Source: Nostoc sp. PCC 7524
GTDB taxonomy: Bacteria; Cyanobacteriota; Cyanobacteriia; Cyanobacteriales; Nostocaceae
NCBI RefSeq assembly: GCF_000316645.1
Contig: NC_019684.1
Span: 806,001 to 870,000, forward strand
Length of the DNA: 64,000 nt
Direction of reading: 5' to 3'
In this document: in pieces, positions 18,383-28,172 of the stretch
Layout: the number at the start of each line of letters is the position of its first letter
How positions within the stretch are numbered: position 1 is the stretch's first letter
Position numbers and translations under genes: made by a program
The notes under the pieces: model-generated
Told to the model about the DNA's origin: nothing
The model's database searches: none
The model's input: only the letters and a program-made list of their open reading frames with translations

Positions 18383-19489
18383 ATGATAGATATTTTTCTC
18401 AAACAGTTAAGTAATAGTGATATCCAATGGCTCAAGCAAAACGGACACCAGCAGAACCTTCAGTCAGGAGATGTTTTAATTGAACAGGCGCGAACCTCGG
18501 ATTTTTTCTACCTGCTCATTAGCGGCGAACTGACAGCCAGCATTAGTCAAAACCAAGGTGGCAGATTAGGCAATATTTTTGCTGCCCTAGAGGACGATCA
18601 AGATTTAGAACAAGAAATTGCCCGCTTTTCCCCTGGAGAAGTCATAGGCAAGATGCCTGTAGTCGAACTCACCCCAGCCGCAATGACTGTAAGAGCCGTA
18701 GAAAATTCGGCTTTGCTAGCCGTTCCCTATGAGTTACTCCAAGAACAACTAGAAGCGGATTTAGGTTTTGCGGCGCGATTTTATCGAGGCATTGCAGTGT
18801 TACTCTCAGAGCGGTTTGGGCGACTCATCCAACACTTTTTGCGTCACCAAAAAGGCCAAATTCCCCCACTACAGGATGTGCCACTAATTTTTGGCGAACT
18901 CAGCGATAGCGACGTTGACTGGATGCTAGGGGTGGGCAGATTGGAAGAAATATCAGCTGAAACAGTTCTGATCCGAAATGGTGAACAGATTGAAAATCTT
19001 TACATCATCCTCCAAGGTGGAATTGCTGTCTTCGTCAAAGAACAACAATCCAATCGGCTCCTCAGCCTCTTCACTGCACTAGAAAGCAATGAACAAACAG
19101 ATGACTCCCTAGAAAGAGAAATCATGCGCCTCTACCGGGGAGAAATTCTGGGAGAAGCGATCACCTTAGATAACCCCATGTCAACTTACACCTTGAGAGC
19201 CTTAGAAAATTCTATTTTGCTGAAAATTCCCGAACAACAAATGCTAATCAAATTACAGCAGGATATCGGTACCGCAGCTCGCTTCTACCGTGTCGTTGCC
19301 ATGTTGCTTTCAGGAAGATGGCAAGGACTAATTAGCCGTTTGGGATACGGGCGCACTCCCTACCAAATCGGGCAGAGTCTAGAACTAGGAGCAGAGTATG
19401 AAGATGAAATCGATCTCGATATCATGGATAACCTCACCCTCGGCGGAGCAAGATTTGACTGGATGCTCAAACGATTAAAAGTCAGTTAG
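18383..19489 (+). CDS. Protein with two cyclic-nucleotide-binding-like domains
   Basis: About 368 residues with two similar Crp-like sensory domains: about residues 15-145 (GDVLIEQARTSDFFYLLISG ... FSPGEVIGKM) and 170-310 (AETVLIRNGEQIENLYIILQ ... YRGEILGEA). Each ends in a conserved ARFYR-xxA-xLLS segment, showing internal duplication. No DNA-binding HTH follows, so it is not a Crp-type transcription factor. ATG 18383 lies about 8 bases after AGGTG; a GTG at 18374 is an alternative start. It is in the NHLM export operon (30 bp before the HlyD gene). It may gate the transporter by ligand, or simply be a structural partner. Confidence 0.8.
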   Translation: MIDIFLKQLSNSDIQWLKQNGHQQNLQSGDVLIEQARTSDFFYLLISGELTASISQNQGGRLGNIFAALEDDQDLEQEIARFSPGEVIGKMPVVELTPAAMTVRAVENSALLAVPYELLQEQLEADLGFAARFYRGIAVLLSERFGRLIQHFLRHQKGQIPPLQDVPLIFGELSDSDVDWMLGVGRLEEISAETVLIRNGEQIENLYIILQGGIAVFVKEQQSNRLLSLFTALESNEQTDDSLEREIMRLYRGEILGEAITLDNPMSTYTLRALENSILLKIPEQQMLIKLQQDIGTAARFYRVVAMLLSGRWQGLISRLGYGRTPYQIGQSLELGAEYEDEIDLDIMDNLTLGGARFDWMLKRLKVS

Positions 19490-19519
19490 ACCTTTGTCAA
19501 CGAGAAGTGCTTAGTTATT

Positions 19520-21142
19520 ATGTCAGATTCATCAAACAAACTATTTCGTGAAGAAGCTTTAGAACGCCTATCCTCACCAGAGCGGCTCGACCAGCTCATG
19601 AACGTCGTCAATCCCAGAGCTTGGTTGCCTCTAGCTGGATTGGGATCATTAGTGGCTGTGGCTGCCGTTTGGAGCGTAGTCGGTCGGTTGCCCCTTACAG
19701 TCTCAGGACAAGGCGTGTTGCTCTATCCTCGCAGCGTTGTACAATTGCAAGCCCCAAGCGATGGGACAGTAGTCGAACTCAACATTAAATCTGGAGATAA
19801 CATCAAAAAAGGAGATGTGATCGGTCTCATCAGCCAACCCGGACTGGAACAACAACTCCAGCAAGAAGAGAAAAAGCTGAGAGAATTATTAACGCAAGCC
19901 CAAGACAGCAATTCAGTTCTGACAACCAGACTAAATTCAGAACGGGCGAATCTAGCCAAACAGCGAGCTAACCTCAAAGCTAGCTTGCAACGAGAGTCTA
20001 TCATCCCCACATTGCGCCAAAAAAACCTCAGATTACTCGCTCAAAATCGCGCTGCCATCGAAAAAAGACTGCGTAGCGACCAACAACTTTTACCGAGTTT
20101 GCGTCAAAGAAGCCTCGATTCTATTACACAAAAACGAGAAGGTCTTAACGATCGCTTAGAACAAATTAATAAATTACTGCCACAACTACAAACACAGCTA
20201 GAAGCTCGGCGCAAATTGTATGAGGAAAAAATCGTTAGTGCTGATGTGATGTTAAGCGCCCAACGAGAATACTTCGATAGTCTGGCCCAACTGTCTGATC
20301 TGGAAGCCCAACAAAAACAGCTAGAAGTAGAGCAAGCCAATACAGAACGGCAGTATTTAGATAGTCAAAACCAAACTAACGAACTCAACGTTAAAATCCA
20401 AGAAATTCAGGTTCAGCAAGTTGATATTGAAAGGCAATACCAGCAAAGTTTAAATACCCTGGACGAAATTAACTCTAAACTGCAAGACGTTAACAGTCAG
20501 CTGGCCAGGTTAGCTCAAGAAGAATTAGAAGCACAAATTAATAGAACCAATAATATTGAAGAGGTAAGAAGGAGAATAGCCCAATTAAAACGAGAAATAG
20601 AATTAAAAAGCCAAATTATCAGTGATTATGATGGCAAAGTCATTGAACTATCTGTAGTACCAGGGCAGATAGTGTCTGGTGGAACTCGTTTAGGAGCAGT
20701 GAATGCCAAAGGCACCGATGCCAAACTAATGAGCGTCATCTACTTCGCTGATAAAGATGGCAAACAAATCAAACCAGAAATGGAAGTGCAAGTTACCCCC
20801 AGTCTAGTCAAGCGAGAACGATTTGGCGGTATTTTGGGCAAAGTACAAACCGTGACACCTTTCCCGGTGACAGTGCAAGATATGTCAACCATCATCGGCA
20901 ACCAAAATCTCGCTGAAAGTATGGCTGAAAGCTTGGCATCAGGCGGCGGTAAAGCGCCTATACAAGTGTTTGCAGAATTGGCAACCGCCAATACCAGAAG
21001 TGGCTATCAATGGTCGTCCTCCAAAGGACCTGACATCCAGCTGTCGTCGGGAACTACCGTACAGGTTCGCGTCAAAGTAGGAGAAATCGCGCCAATAGCT
21101 TACGTGATTCCGATCTTTAAGTCGATTACGGGGATTTATTAG
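19520..21142 (+). CDS. NHLM-type secretion adaptor (HlyD family)
   Basis: A 540-residue membrane-fusion protein. One N-terminal TM helix (about residues 33-56, LAGLGSLVAVAAVWSVVG), a lipoyl half (VVELNIKSGDNIKKGDVIG), a very long coiled coil (about 100-370), the second lipoyl half (DGKVIELSVVPGQIVSGG) and a beta-barrel segment. It would bridge the inner-membrane ABC transporters at 21149 and 23374 to an outer-membrane channel that is not in this window. This is the adaptor type of nitrile-hydratase-leader microcin (NHLM) systems. It overlaps nothing and is 6 bp from the next gene, a tight operon. Confidence 0.92.
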   Translation: MSDSSNKLFREEALERLSSPERLDQLMNVVNPRAWLPLAGLGSLVAVAAVWSVVGRLPLTVSGQGVLLYPRSVVQLQAPSDGTVVELNIKSGDNIKKGDVIGLISQPGLEQQLQQEEKKLRELLTQAQDSNSVLTTRLNSERANLAKQRANLKASLQRESIIPTLRQKNLRLLAQNRAAIEKRLRSDQQLLPSLRQRSLDSITQKREGLNDRLEQINKLLPQLQTQLEARRKLYEEKIVSADVMLSAQREYFDSLAQLSDLEAQQKQLEVEQANTERQYLDSQNQTNELNVKIQEIQVQQVDIERQYQQSLNTLDEINSKLQDVNSQLARLAQEELEAQINRTNNIEEVRRRIAQLKREIELKSQIISDYDGKVIELSVVPGQIVSGGTRLGAVNAKGTDAKLMSVIYFADKDGKQIKPEMEVQVTPSLVKRERFGGILGKVQTVTPFPVTVQDMSTIIGNQNLAESMAESLASGGGKAPIQVFAELATANTRSGYQWSSSKGPDIQLSSGTTVQVRVKVGEIAPIAYVIPIFKSITGIY

Positions 21143-21148
21143 GAAATT

Positions 21149-23362
21149 ATGTCGATAGCACTGATTGGCAACTTTCTCAAACCCAGCGATCGCGGTCGAG
21201 TGCGAACTCCCACGATGCTGCAAATGGAAGCAGTAGAATGTGGAGCCGCCGCACTCGGCATTATCTTAGGCTACTACGGTCGGACAGTCCCCCTGACAGA
21301 ATTACGGCGAGAGTGTGGCGTGTCTAGGGATGGCAGCAAGGCTTCTAACGTTCTCAAAGCAGCGCGGTTGTATGGTTTAAACGCCAAAGGATTTAAAAAA
21401 TCCTTGGAGGAAGTGCAAACAATTAAACCTCCTTTTATCGTTTTTTGGAACTTCAACCACTTTTTAGTAGTAGAAGGATTTGCTGGTAAAACCGTCTATC
21501 TCAACGATCCCGGCACAGGGCCAAGAAAGGTTTCCTTCGAGGAATTCGACCAAGCATTTACGGGCGTAATCCTATTGATGGAACCGGGGCCGGAATTTCA
21601 AAAAGGCGGCAAAAAAAAGGGGATTATCAACGCTTTAACCTCTCGCTTGCAAACCTCACGTCAAGCATTGATGTTTTGTTTGATTGCCGGGCTGATACTG
21701 ACAATTCCCCGCTTGGCGGTGCCAGCCTTTACGCAAGTGTTTGTCGATGAAGTTTTGGTAGAAAATCGCAGCGATTGGTTGCGTCCCCTACTTTTGGGGA
21801 TGGTGTTCGTAGGGTTAATGAGAGGGTTGCTCGCTCGCCTACGACTGACTTATCTACGACGGTTACTGCTGAAGTTGTCCGTTGCCATGTCAGGGCAGTT
21901 TCTCTGGCACACAATCCGCTTGCCAGTTGGGTTTTATGCCCAACGCTTCGCCGGAGAAATCAGCAGTCGCGCTCAACTCAACAATAAAGTAGCTGAGGTA
22001 CTCTCAGGGCGTTTGGCAACCACCGTAATCGACTCGATCATGATGGTGTTTTATGCCCTGATCATGTTGTTTTATGATCCAGTATTGACCTTGATTGCCA
22101 TTCTCTTTGCTAGTGCCAACTTCGTTGCCTTGCAATCTCTGTCCCGCAACCGCGTGGATGCCAATATCAGACTCTCTCAAGAAACCGGTAAGGTAGCAGG
22201 TATAGCCATTAGCGGGATTCAAACCATTGAAACCGTCAAGGCAAGCGGGTTAGAGTCAGACTTATTTTCTAAGTTTGCTGGTTACTATGCCAAAACCATT
22301 AATGCCCAGCAGGAATTAGGATTACCTACCCGATTGTTAGGAACATTGCCGACAGTATTGACTTCCCTGGCCGTCACCTCGATTTTAGTAGTGGGGGGAT
22401 TGCGAGTCATGCAAGGTTCCCTGAGTATCGGGGGACTGGTTGCTTACCAAGCCCTCACACAAGAATTTCTCAAGCCTGTTAACGACTTGGTGAATTTTGG
22501 TAGTACGCTGCAAGAGTTAGAAGCAGATTTAAATCGTTTAGATGACGTTTTAGAAAACCCAGTTGATCCAGAAGCAGAACGAGAAGTTGATCGTGACAGC
22601 AACAACTTAGAAATCTATAGCCAAGATTCCTTTAAATTGCAAGGATATATCAAGATACATGGACTGACATTTGGCTATAATCGCCTGGATGAACCCCTGA
22701 TTAAAGATTTGAGCTTCAACTTAAAACCCGGTCAAAGAGTTGCTCTTGTCGGTGGTAGTGGTTCAGGCAAGTCTACCGTGGCTAAGTTGCTCACCGGACT
22801 TTATCAATCCTGGTCTGGCGATATCCTCTTAGACGGCATCCCTCGCCATCAAATTCCTCGCCCCATTCTGGCCAGTTCTTTGGCGATGGTAGAGCAGGAA
22901 ATCTTTCTGTTTGCCGGCACTGTGCGGGAAAATCTCACCCTTTGGGACCCCACTGTACCAGAAGAAGATATCATCAGAGCCTGTCAGGATGCAGCCATCC
23001 ACGATCTCATCCTCAATATGCCAGGGGGCTACAATACCCAGCTCAGTGAAGGCGGCAGGAATTTAAGTGGAGGCCAGCGTCAACGGTTAGAGATTGCCCG
23101 TGCTTTAGTGAGAAATCCCTCTGTCTTGGTTCTGGATGAAGCCACCAGTGCGCTCGATGCAGAAACCGAGTTAATTATCGATAGAAACCTCCGACGACGT
23201 GGTTGTTCCTGCGTCATCGTCGCCCACAGACTCAGTACCATTCGTGATTGTGATGAAATTATTGTCTTAGCGCGGGGAAAAGTTGTACAGCGAGGCACCC
23301 ACGAAGAATTACGCAGCAGCCCTGGAGTCTATACCCGCTTAGTTGGTACTCAAGAAGGATAA
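21149..23362 (+). CDS. NHLM peptidase/ABC exporter (C39 peptidase, TM domain, ATPase)
   Basis: A 737-residue bifunctional exporter. The N-terminal C39 peptidase has catalytic Cys31 (VECGAA), His104 (NFNHF) and Asp120 (NDPGTG) and should cut the precursors after their double glycine. A six-helix ABC membrane domain follows (about 165-450), then an ATPase with Walker A GGSGSGKST, signature LSGGQRQR, Walker B VLVLDEATS and the H-loop VAHRLST. All catalytic residues are intact. The three Nif11 precursors of this region, each ending its leader in AGG, are the obvious cargo. Eleven bases separate it from the next ABC gene. Confidence 0.95.
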   Translation: MSIALIGNFLKPSDRGRVRTPTMLQMEAVECGAAALGIILGYYGRTVPLTELRRECGVSRDGSKASNVLKAARLYGLNAKGFKKSLEEVQTIKPPFIVFWNFNHFLVVEGFAGKTVYLNDPGTGPRKVSFEEFDQAFTGVILLMEPGPEFQKGGKKKGIINALTSRLQTSRQALMFCLIAGLILTIPRLAVPAFTQVFVDEVLVENRSDWLRPLLLGMVFVGLMRGLLARLRLTYLRRLLLKLSVAMSGQFLWHTIRLPVGFYAQRFAGEISSRAQLNNKVAEVLSGRLATTVIDSIMMVFYALIMLFYDPVLTLIAILFASANFVALQSLSRNRVDANIRLSQETGKVAGIAISGIQTIETVKASGLESDLFSKFAGYYAKTINAQQELGLPTRLLGTLPTVLTSLAVTSILVVGGLRVMQGSLSIGGLVAYQALTQEFLKPVNDLVNFGSTLQELEADLNRLDDVLENPVDPEAEREVDRDSNNLEIYSQDSFKLQGYIKIHGLTFGYNRLDEPLIKDLSFNLKPGQRVALVGGSGSGKSTVAKLLTGLYQSWSGDILLDGIPRHQIPRPILASSLAMVEQEIFLFAGTVRENLTLWDPTVPEEDIIRACQDAAIHDLILNMPGGYNTQLSEGGRNLSGGQRQRLEIARALVRNPSVLVLDEATSALDAETELIIDRNLRRRGCSCVIVAHRLSTIRDCDEIIVLARGKVVQRGTHEELRSSPGVYTRLVGTQEG

Positions 23363-23373
23363 ATTATTGCACT

Positions 23374-26310
23374 ATGACTATTGCTCGGCAAGGACGCACT
23401 GTTAAAGGTAACGAACCGTTGCTCTTAAATGATCCCCAGACCATCTGGTTCGTGAAATCGGGTTCTCTAGTCTTGCATGGCATCTTAGTAGAAAACGAAG
23501 AGATTAAAGGTAATCGCCGCTTTCTGTTTAACGTGGGTGCAGGAGAGGCCTTGTTTGGAGCTACTTTTGCACCCAGTACCGCAGACAACGAACAAAGAGG
23601 CATTTTGGCAGTAGCCCTGGAAGAAACCGAACTGCTGGAGTTGCCATTAGTGGAGTTGGTAGAGCAACTCAAAGATCGTAACTTGGAAGCGATCGCCCTC
23701 ATTGAAGGCTGGCTTAGTCATTTAGGGGAATGGTTACAAGAGCAGCTAACAGCAGCCAACGCGCCCAATAATAGCATCATCGCCCAAGGCACACACTATT
23801 TATCACTACTCAAAGAGCAAACCCTAGTTCCGTCTCGCTCCTTGGGCAACCCCGAAGAAGTAGGACAAATGGTTTGGGTAGATGTGCGCCAGGGTAATAC
23901 CCATTGGCAGGGTATTGCAGACTTTAAAGTTGATAGTTCTGCCCCACTCATGCCTCTGATGTTCGGCACTTGGTTAGAGGCAGAAAATTCCGTAGAAGTT
24001 TATACAACTCCCACCCTAGAACTAGAACAAGTCGAGCAGATTCCCGCCAGTCTTACCCAGTTACACGCTTATTTTTTCCACTACTTTAATCTCCTAGAGC
24101 AGCAACAAATCGAGTCAGAATTTCGCCGCTTTCAACAAAGGCAAAAACTCAACCGCCAGATGATTGAAAGCTCGATGGGAGAACTAGCATCAGTCTTAGA
24201 CCCCCAAAAAGCAGAGTATTTTCATGAAGGGACTCCCTTACTGATTGCGGCTGGAGCAGTAGGGAGAGCAATGGGAATTCCCATCGTCGCCCCAGCAAAA
24301 TCTGAAGACTTTGATCGCGTTAAAGATCCTGTGGAGGTAATTGCCAGAGCTTCCCAATGTCGTACTCGTCGGGTGTTGCTGATTGGGGACTGGTGGCAAG
24401 AGGAACATGGGGCTTTGTTAGCCTACACGAAAGCTAACCAGCCAGTAGCTTTATTGCCAGATCAAAATCAGCGTTATCTGCTCTTTGATCCCGAATCTTT
24501 GACTCGCAGACCAGTGGATAACGAGGCGATCGCTAACCTCAAACCAGAAGCCTACGTATTTTATCGCCCCTTGACCCACAATGTTACCAACGCGGTAGAG
24601 ATTTTCCGTTTTGGCATCAAGGGCTATGAAAAAGATTTAGCCGCAATCATCATCTTGGGCATCTTAGCATCCTTGCTGGGCATGGTAACGCCCCAAGCCA
24701 CAGCCATCTTAGTCAACGATGCCATTCCCGATAGCGATCGCTCTTTGCTATTCCAACTAGGACTGGGTTTGTTTGCGGCTGCTTTCGGCCAAGCCACCTT
24801 TCAGCTAGCACAGCAGATTATTACCCTGAGAGTCGAGAGTGCGGCTGATGCCTCTCTACAACCAGCCATTTGGGATCGCATCCTCAAATTAAGTCCGGCA
24901 TTTTTCCGCGACTACGCCTCCGGCGATTTGGTGAATCGGCTGTTAGTCGTTAGTCAAATTCGCAGTCAAATCAGTGGTTCTACCCAGCGTACCCTGTTAA
25001 CAGGTGTATTTGCACTCCTCAACCTCGTGCTGATGATCGTCTACAGCTGGAAACTGGCACTTGTAGCTGTTGGTTTGGCCGTTTTAGTCATCATCGTTAC
25101 CGTAGTATCCAGTCGAATGATAGTCTACAAAAAACGCCTCCAAGAAGAATTAGATGGGGATATCAATGGACTGACGGTAGAACTCATCGAAGGCGTAGCC
25201 AAGTTGCGCGTTGCCGCAGCTGAAGAACGAGCATTTGCCTCTTGGGCGAAAAAATACAGCCAACGCTCAAAATTACAATCCGGAATCAAACGCATTGATG
25301 ATAGCATCACGGTTTTTAATGAAGCCGTACCCGTTGTCAGTTCCGTACTCACATTTTGGTTTGCGATTCTATTTATTCAGATGGCTGCACTTGAGAGAAC
25401 CTCCAGTGGACTATCACCAGGAACATTTCTGGCCTTTAATGCGGCTTTTGCTGTGTTTATTAGTGGCGCAACAGAAATCAGCAACACTCTGACTGATATT
25501 TTGGAAATATTTCCCCTGTGGGAAAGAGCCAGACCAATTGTACAATCACCCCTAGAATCCGATCCCAGTAAGGCAGATCCAGGGCGATTGACAGGACGCA
25601 TTTCTCTAGAACACGTCACCTTCCGCTATCGGGAAGACGGTCCTCTCACCCTTGATGATGTCAGTATCCATGCCGAACCCGGAGAATTTATCGCCATAGT
25701 AGGGCCGAGTGGTAGCGGTAAATCCACAGTTTTTCGCTTGTTGTTAGGTTTTGAGACTCCCTTAAGCGGGACAGTGTATTATGACGGACAAGACCTAGCT
25801 GGACTGGATGTGCAAGCAGTGCGTCGGCAGTTGGGTGTAGTGCTACAAAATGTCCGCATTTCTTCTTCCCCCATATTTGACAGCATTTCAGCTGGGGCTT
25901 TAGTCACCTTAGATGAAGCTTGGGAAGCAGCCCGCATGGCAGGATTTGACGCAGATATTAAATCAATGCCAATGGGAATGCACACAGTGATTAGCGAAGG
26001 TGGTACTAATCTTTCGGGCGGACAAAGACAAAGACTTTTGATTGCCCGCGCCTTGGTTTTAAAACCCAAAATTCTCCTGATGGATGAGGCAACTAGCGCC
26101 CTCGATAATCAAACCCAAGCTATTGTCACTGCCAGTTTAGATCGAATGAATGCGACTCGGGTCGTCATTGCCCACCGTCTCAGCACCATTCGCAATGCTG
26201 ATCGGATTTATGTTGTAGAAGCAGGGCGCGTCATGCAAGTAGGAAATTATGATGAATTGATGAAGGAAGAGGGGTTATTTGCTCGCTTAGTAGCTAGACA
26301 GTTGGATTGA
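23374..26310 (+). CDS. NHLM second ABC transporter (no peptidase)
   Basis: A 978-residue ABC exporter. The N-terminal ~400 residues are a large cytoplasmic region lacking the C39 Cys/His pair, beginning with a cupin/cNMP-like segment (FLFNVGAGEALFGATFAPS). The membrane domain follows (about 420-700), then the ATPase with GPSGSGKST, LSGGQRQR, ILLMDEATS and IAHRLST. NHLM systems usually carry such a second, longer transporter, probably paired as a heterodimer with the peptidase-containing one. It is the last gene of the operon; STRR repeats begin at once after its stop. Confidence 0.93.
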   Translation: MTIARQGRTVKGNEPLLLNDPQTIWFVKSGSLVLHGILVENEEIKGNRRFLFNVGAGEALFGATFAPSTADNEQRGILAVALEETELLELPLVELVEQLKDRNLEAIALIEGWLSHLGEWLQEQLTAANAPNNSIIAQGTHYLSLLKEQTLVPSRSLGNPEEVGQMVWVDVRQGNTHWQGIADFKVDSSAPLMPLMFGTWLEAENSVEVYTTPTLELEQVEQIPASLTQLHAYFFHYFNLLEQQQIESEFRRFQQRQKLNRQMIESSMGELASVLDPQKAEYFHEGTPLLIAAGAVGRAMGIPIVAPAKSEDFDRVKDPVEVIARASQCRTRRVLLIGDWWQEEHGALLAYTKANQPVALLPDQNQRYLLFDPESLTRRPVDNEAIANLKPEAYVFYRPLTHNVTNAVEIFRFGIKGYEKDLAAIIILGILASLLGMVTPQATAILVNDAIPDSDRSLLFQLGLGLFAAAFGQATFQLAQQIITLRVESAADASLQPAIWDRILKLSPAFFRDYASGDLVNRLLVVSQIRSQISGSTQRTLLTGVFALLNLVLMIVYSWKLALVAVGLAVLVIIVTVVSSRMIVYKKRLQEELDGDINGLTVELIEGVAKLRVAAAEERAFASWAKKYSQRSKLQSGIKRIDDSITVFNEAVPVVSSVLTFWFAILFIQMAALERTSSGLSPGTFLAFNAAFAVFISGATEISNTLTDILEIFPLWERARPIVQSPLESDPSKADPGRLTGRISLEHVTFRYREDGPLTLDDVSIHAEPGEFIAIVGPSGSGKSTVFRLLLGFETPLSGTVYYDGQDLAGLDVQAVRRQLGVVLQNVRISSSPIFDSISAGALVTLDEAWEAARMAGFDADIKSMPMGMHTVISEGGTNLSGGQRQRLLIARALVLKPKILLMDEATSALDNQTQAIVTASLDRMNATRVVIAHRLSTIRNADRIYVVEAGRVMQVGNYDELMKEEGLFARLVARQLD

Positions 26311-26357
26311 TAGGCAAATAGGCAAATAGGCAATAGGCAATAGGCAATAGGCAATAG
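26311..26357. repeat. AGGCAAT-type short tandem repeat
   Basis: Consecutive ATAGGCAA/ATAGGCA units immediately after the transporter stop. An inverted copy (TTGCCTATTGCC) lies at 26547-26559, inside the 3' end of the halogenase-2 gene, where it encodes the last residues KGNRQ. Confidence 0.8.
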
Positions 26358-26389
26358 GAAAGAAGGGAGAACAGTGTAAATAATTAAAG

Positions 26390-26444
26390 GTTTGTAGTCA
26401 GGACTTTAGTCCTAAAAAAAGGGCTAAAGTCGCTTACTACAAAC
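26390..26444. repeat. GTTTGTAGT...ACTACAAAC palindromic repeat, copy 1
   Basis: Inverted repeat with ends GTTTGTAGT and ACTACAAAC and inner arms GGACTTTAGTCC / GGGCTAAAGTC. A related copy is at 42657-42734. It lies between convergent genes and could also act as a transcription terminator. A CGTTCGCGTAGCGTCTCC tract follows at 26481-26508. Confidence 0.75.
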
Positions 26445-26543
26445 TAATTTTCCATTATTTTATTTTGAATTTTGTTCGCCCTTGGCGTTCCCGTTCGCGT
26501 AGCGTCTCCGATAGGAGAAGGGTATTTTGAATTTTGAATTTAT

Positions 26544-28145
26544 TTATTGCCTATTGCCTTTCACAAAGAGATTTGTCAAGATATCACGCTGATGAATATC
26601 TCTCAGATAATCAACATGATTAGGCAAACATTTTTTCAACTGTTGAGAATAGTTACTTAATTGAGTAAACAACTGTGTAGATAAACCTTGCTGATATGTG
26701 ACAATAGGCAAAACTTTCTCAGGTAAATATCCCATTCCTGCCAAAATACAGACATAAGAATAATCTCCAAATAATGGCTGAGATACTGCCGAAAAATTCT
26801 GACTAGGCCACATGAATCGCCATTGTTCTAATCGCTGTTGCAATGAATCGGGAATCTTCAGGTTATATTTATTAGCTTGCCAAAATGGGGTGTCTTCTCT
26901 TTGAGTTAAGCAATAATGAAGCACAATAAAATCGCGGATATCTTCATATAAATTCTGCATTGTGCGATTGTAATTTTCCCTGAGCATGGGGTCAAATTTT
27001 TGGTCGGGAAAATTTTGGAGTAAATGATACAATCCCGCTTCAATCAGATAGATGCCTGTGGATTCCAAGGGTTCGATAAATCCACTACTTAAGCCAATGC
27101 TGACACAATTTTTTACCCATGTATTACGGGTTTTGCCTACCCTGATTTGGAGATGTCGGGCGGGAGTAGTATATTCTTGTAAGTGCTGTCTTAACTCCAT
27201 TTCGGCTTGTTCAGGAGAAATAAAAGCACTAGCATAAACATAACCGTTGCCGCTTCTCTCTACCAGTGGCGTATTCCATGCCCATCCTGTACTTAAAGCG
27301 GTTGAGGTGGTGTAAGGATTAATGCCGCCCCGCTTTTCGTTATACTTGTCTCCACTTTCATATAATACTGGTAAAGCCACGGCGCGATCGCACAATAAGG
27401 AATCGCTATAAGAAATAAAAGGTTCTTGCAGTGCCTGATTGATGAGTCTGCCACTAAAACCCGAACAATCAATAAATAAATCTCCGGCAACTTCACCATG
27501 ATTTTCTGTGACTAAATGGCGGATAAACCCGTTTTCATCGAAAGCAACATCTAAGACGTGATCAACAATTTGCCTGATACCTTCTGATTTTCCCTTCTGC
27601 TTGAGATAGGTAGCTAGCAATCCGGCATCTAAATGATAGCCATAGTCACCCACTGTAGTGTGAGGGTTGCGATTGTTGACAGACTTGGGTGATTTTTGAG
27701 CTGCACACAACTCGACGGCTGCAAAGCAACTAGCATCAAAAGCTGCCGAATTGCCCTGCAATTTACTTTGCAACCAATAGTGAAATAATGGTATCGATGA
27801 ACCAGGAGTTTCTGGCAATCTAGTTAAGGGATGCCAATACTCATCCTTTCCCGGTAAACCCGACCAATTCACGAATTTAATGGCATTTTTAAAGGTAGCA
27901 TTACATTTCACCATCCATTCACTTTCCGGAATGCCTAATAATTGCAATGTGCCAGGAAAGGTATGAATTGTGGCTTCACCAACACCAATGATGCCAATAT
28001 CGGCAGACTCTATTAAGGTTATCTGACAAGGACTGCCTTGACCACTGTTTAAGATTTGATTTAAATATGTGGCAGATAACCAACCTGCTGAACCGCCACC
28101 CAGAATAACTATGTTTTGGATTTGTTGAGGATTTTGTAATTTCAT
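26544..28145 (-). CDS. FAD-dependent tryptophan-halogenase-family protein 2
   Basis: A 533-residue flavin halogenase of the PrnA/RebH type. It has GGGSAG (residues 16-21), GVGEAT, Lys86 in CNATFKNAIKFVNW aligning with the catalytic Lys, GWAWNTP (near 287-293, the WxWxIP motif with T for I) and FIEPLESTGIY with the catalytic-type Glu near 361. Members that act on peptides exist (MibH chlorinates Trp in NAI-107). All three precursor cores here end in Trp, a natural target. The last residues KGNRQ come from a repeat element. It is last in the leftward operon after the 2OG-oxygenase-like gene (27 bp). A flavin reductase partner is not seen nearby. Confidence 0.92.
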   Translation of the reverse strand: MKLQNPQQIQNIVILGGGSAGWLSATYLNQILNSGQGSPCQITLIESADIGIIGVGEATIHTFPGTLQLLGIPESEWMVKCNATFKNAIKFVNWSGLPGKDEYWHPLTRLPETPGSSIPLFHYWLQSKLQGNSAAFDASCFAAVELCAAQKSPKSVNNRNPHTTVGDYGYHLDAGLLATYLKQKGKSEGIRQIVDHVLDVAFDENGFIRHLVTENHGEVAGDLFIDCSGFSGRLINQALQEPFISYSDSLLCDRAVALPVLYESGDKYNEKRGGINPYTTSTALSTGWAWNTPLVERSGNGYVYASAFISPEQAEMELRQHLQEYTTPARHLQIRVGKTRNTWVKNCVSIGLSSGFIEPLESTGIYLIEAGLYHLLQNFPDQKFDPMLRENYNRTMQNLYEDIRDFIVLHYCLTQREDTPFWQANKYNLKIPDSLQQRLEQWRFMWPSQNFSAVSQPLFGDYSYVCILAGMGYLPEKVLPIVTYQQGLSTQLFTQLSNYSQQLKKCLPNHVDYLRDIHQRDILTNLFVKGNRQ

Positions 28146-28172
28146 AGTTGGTGTGATTTGTTGATGATTTGT

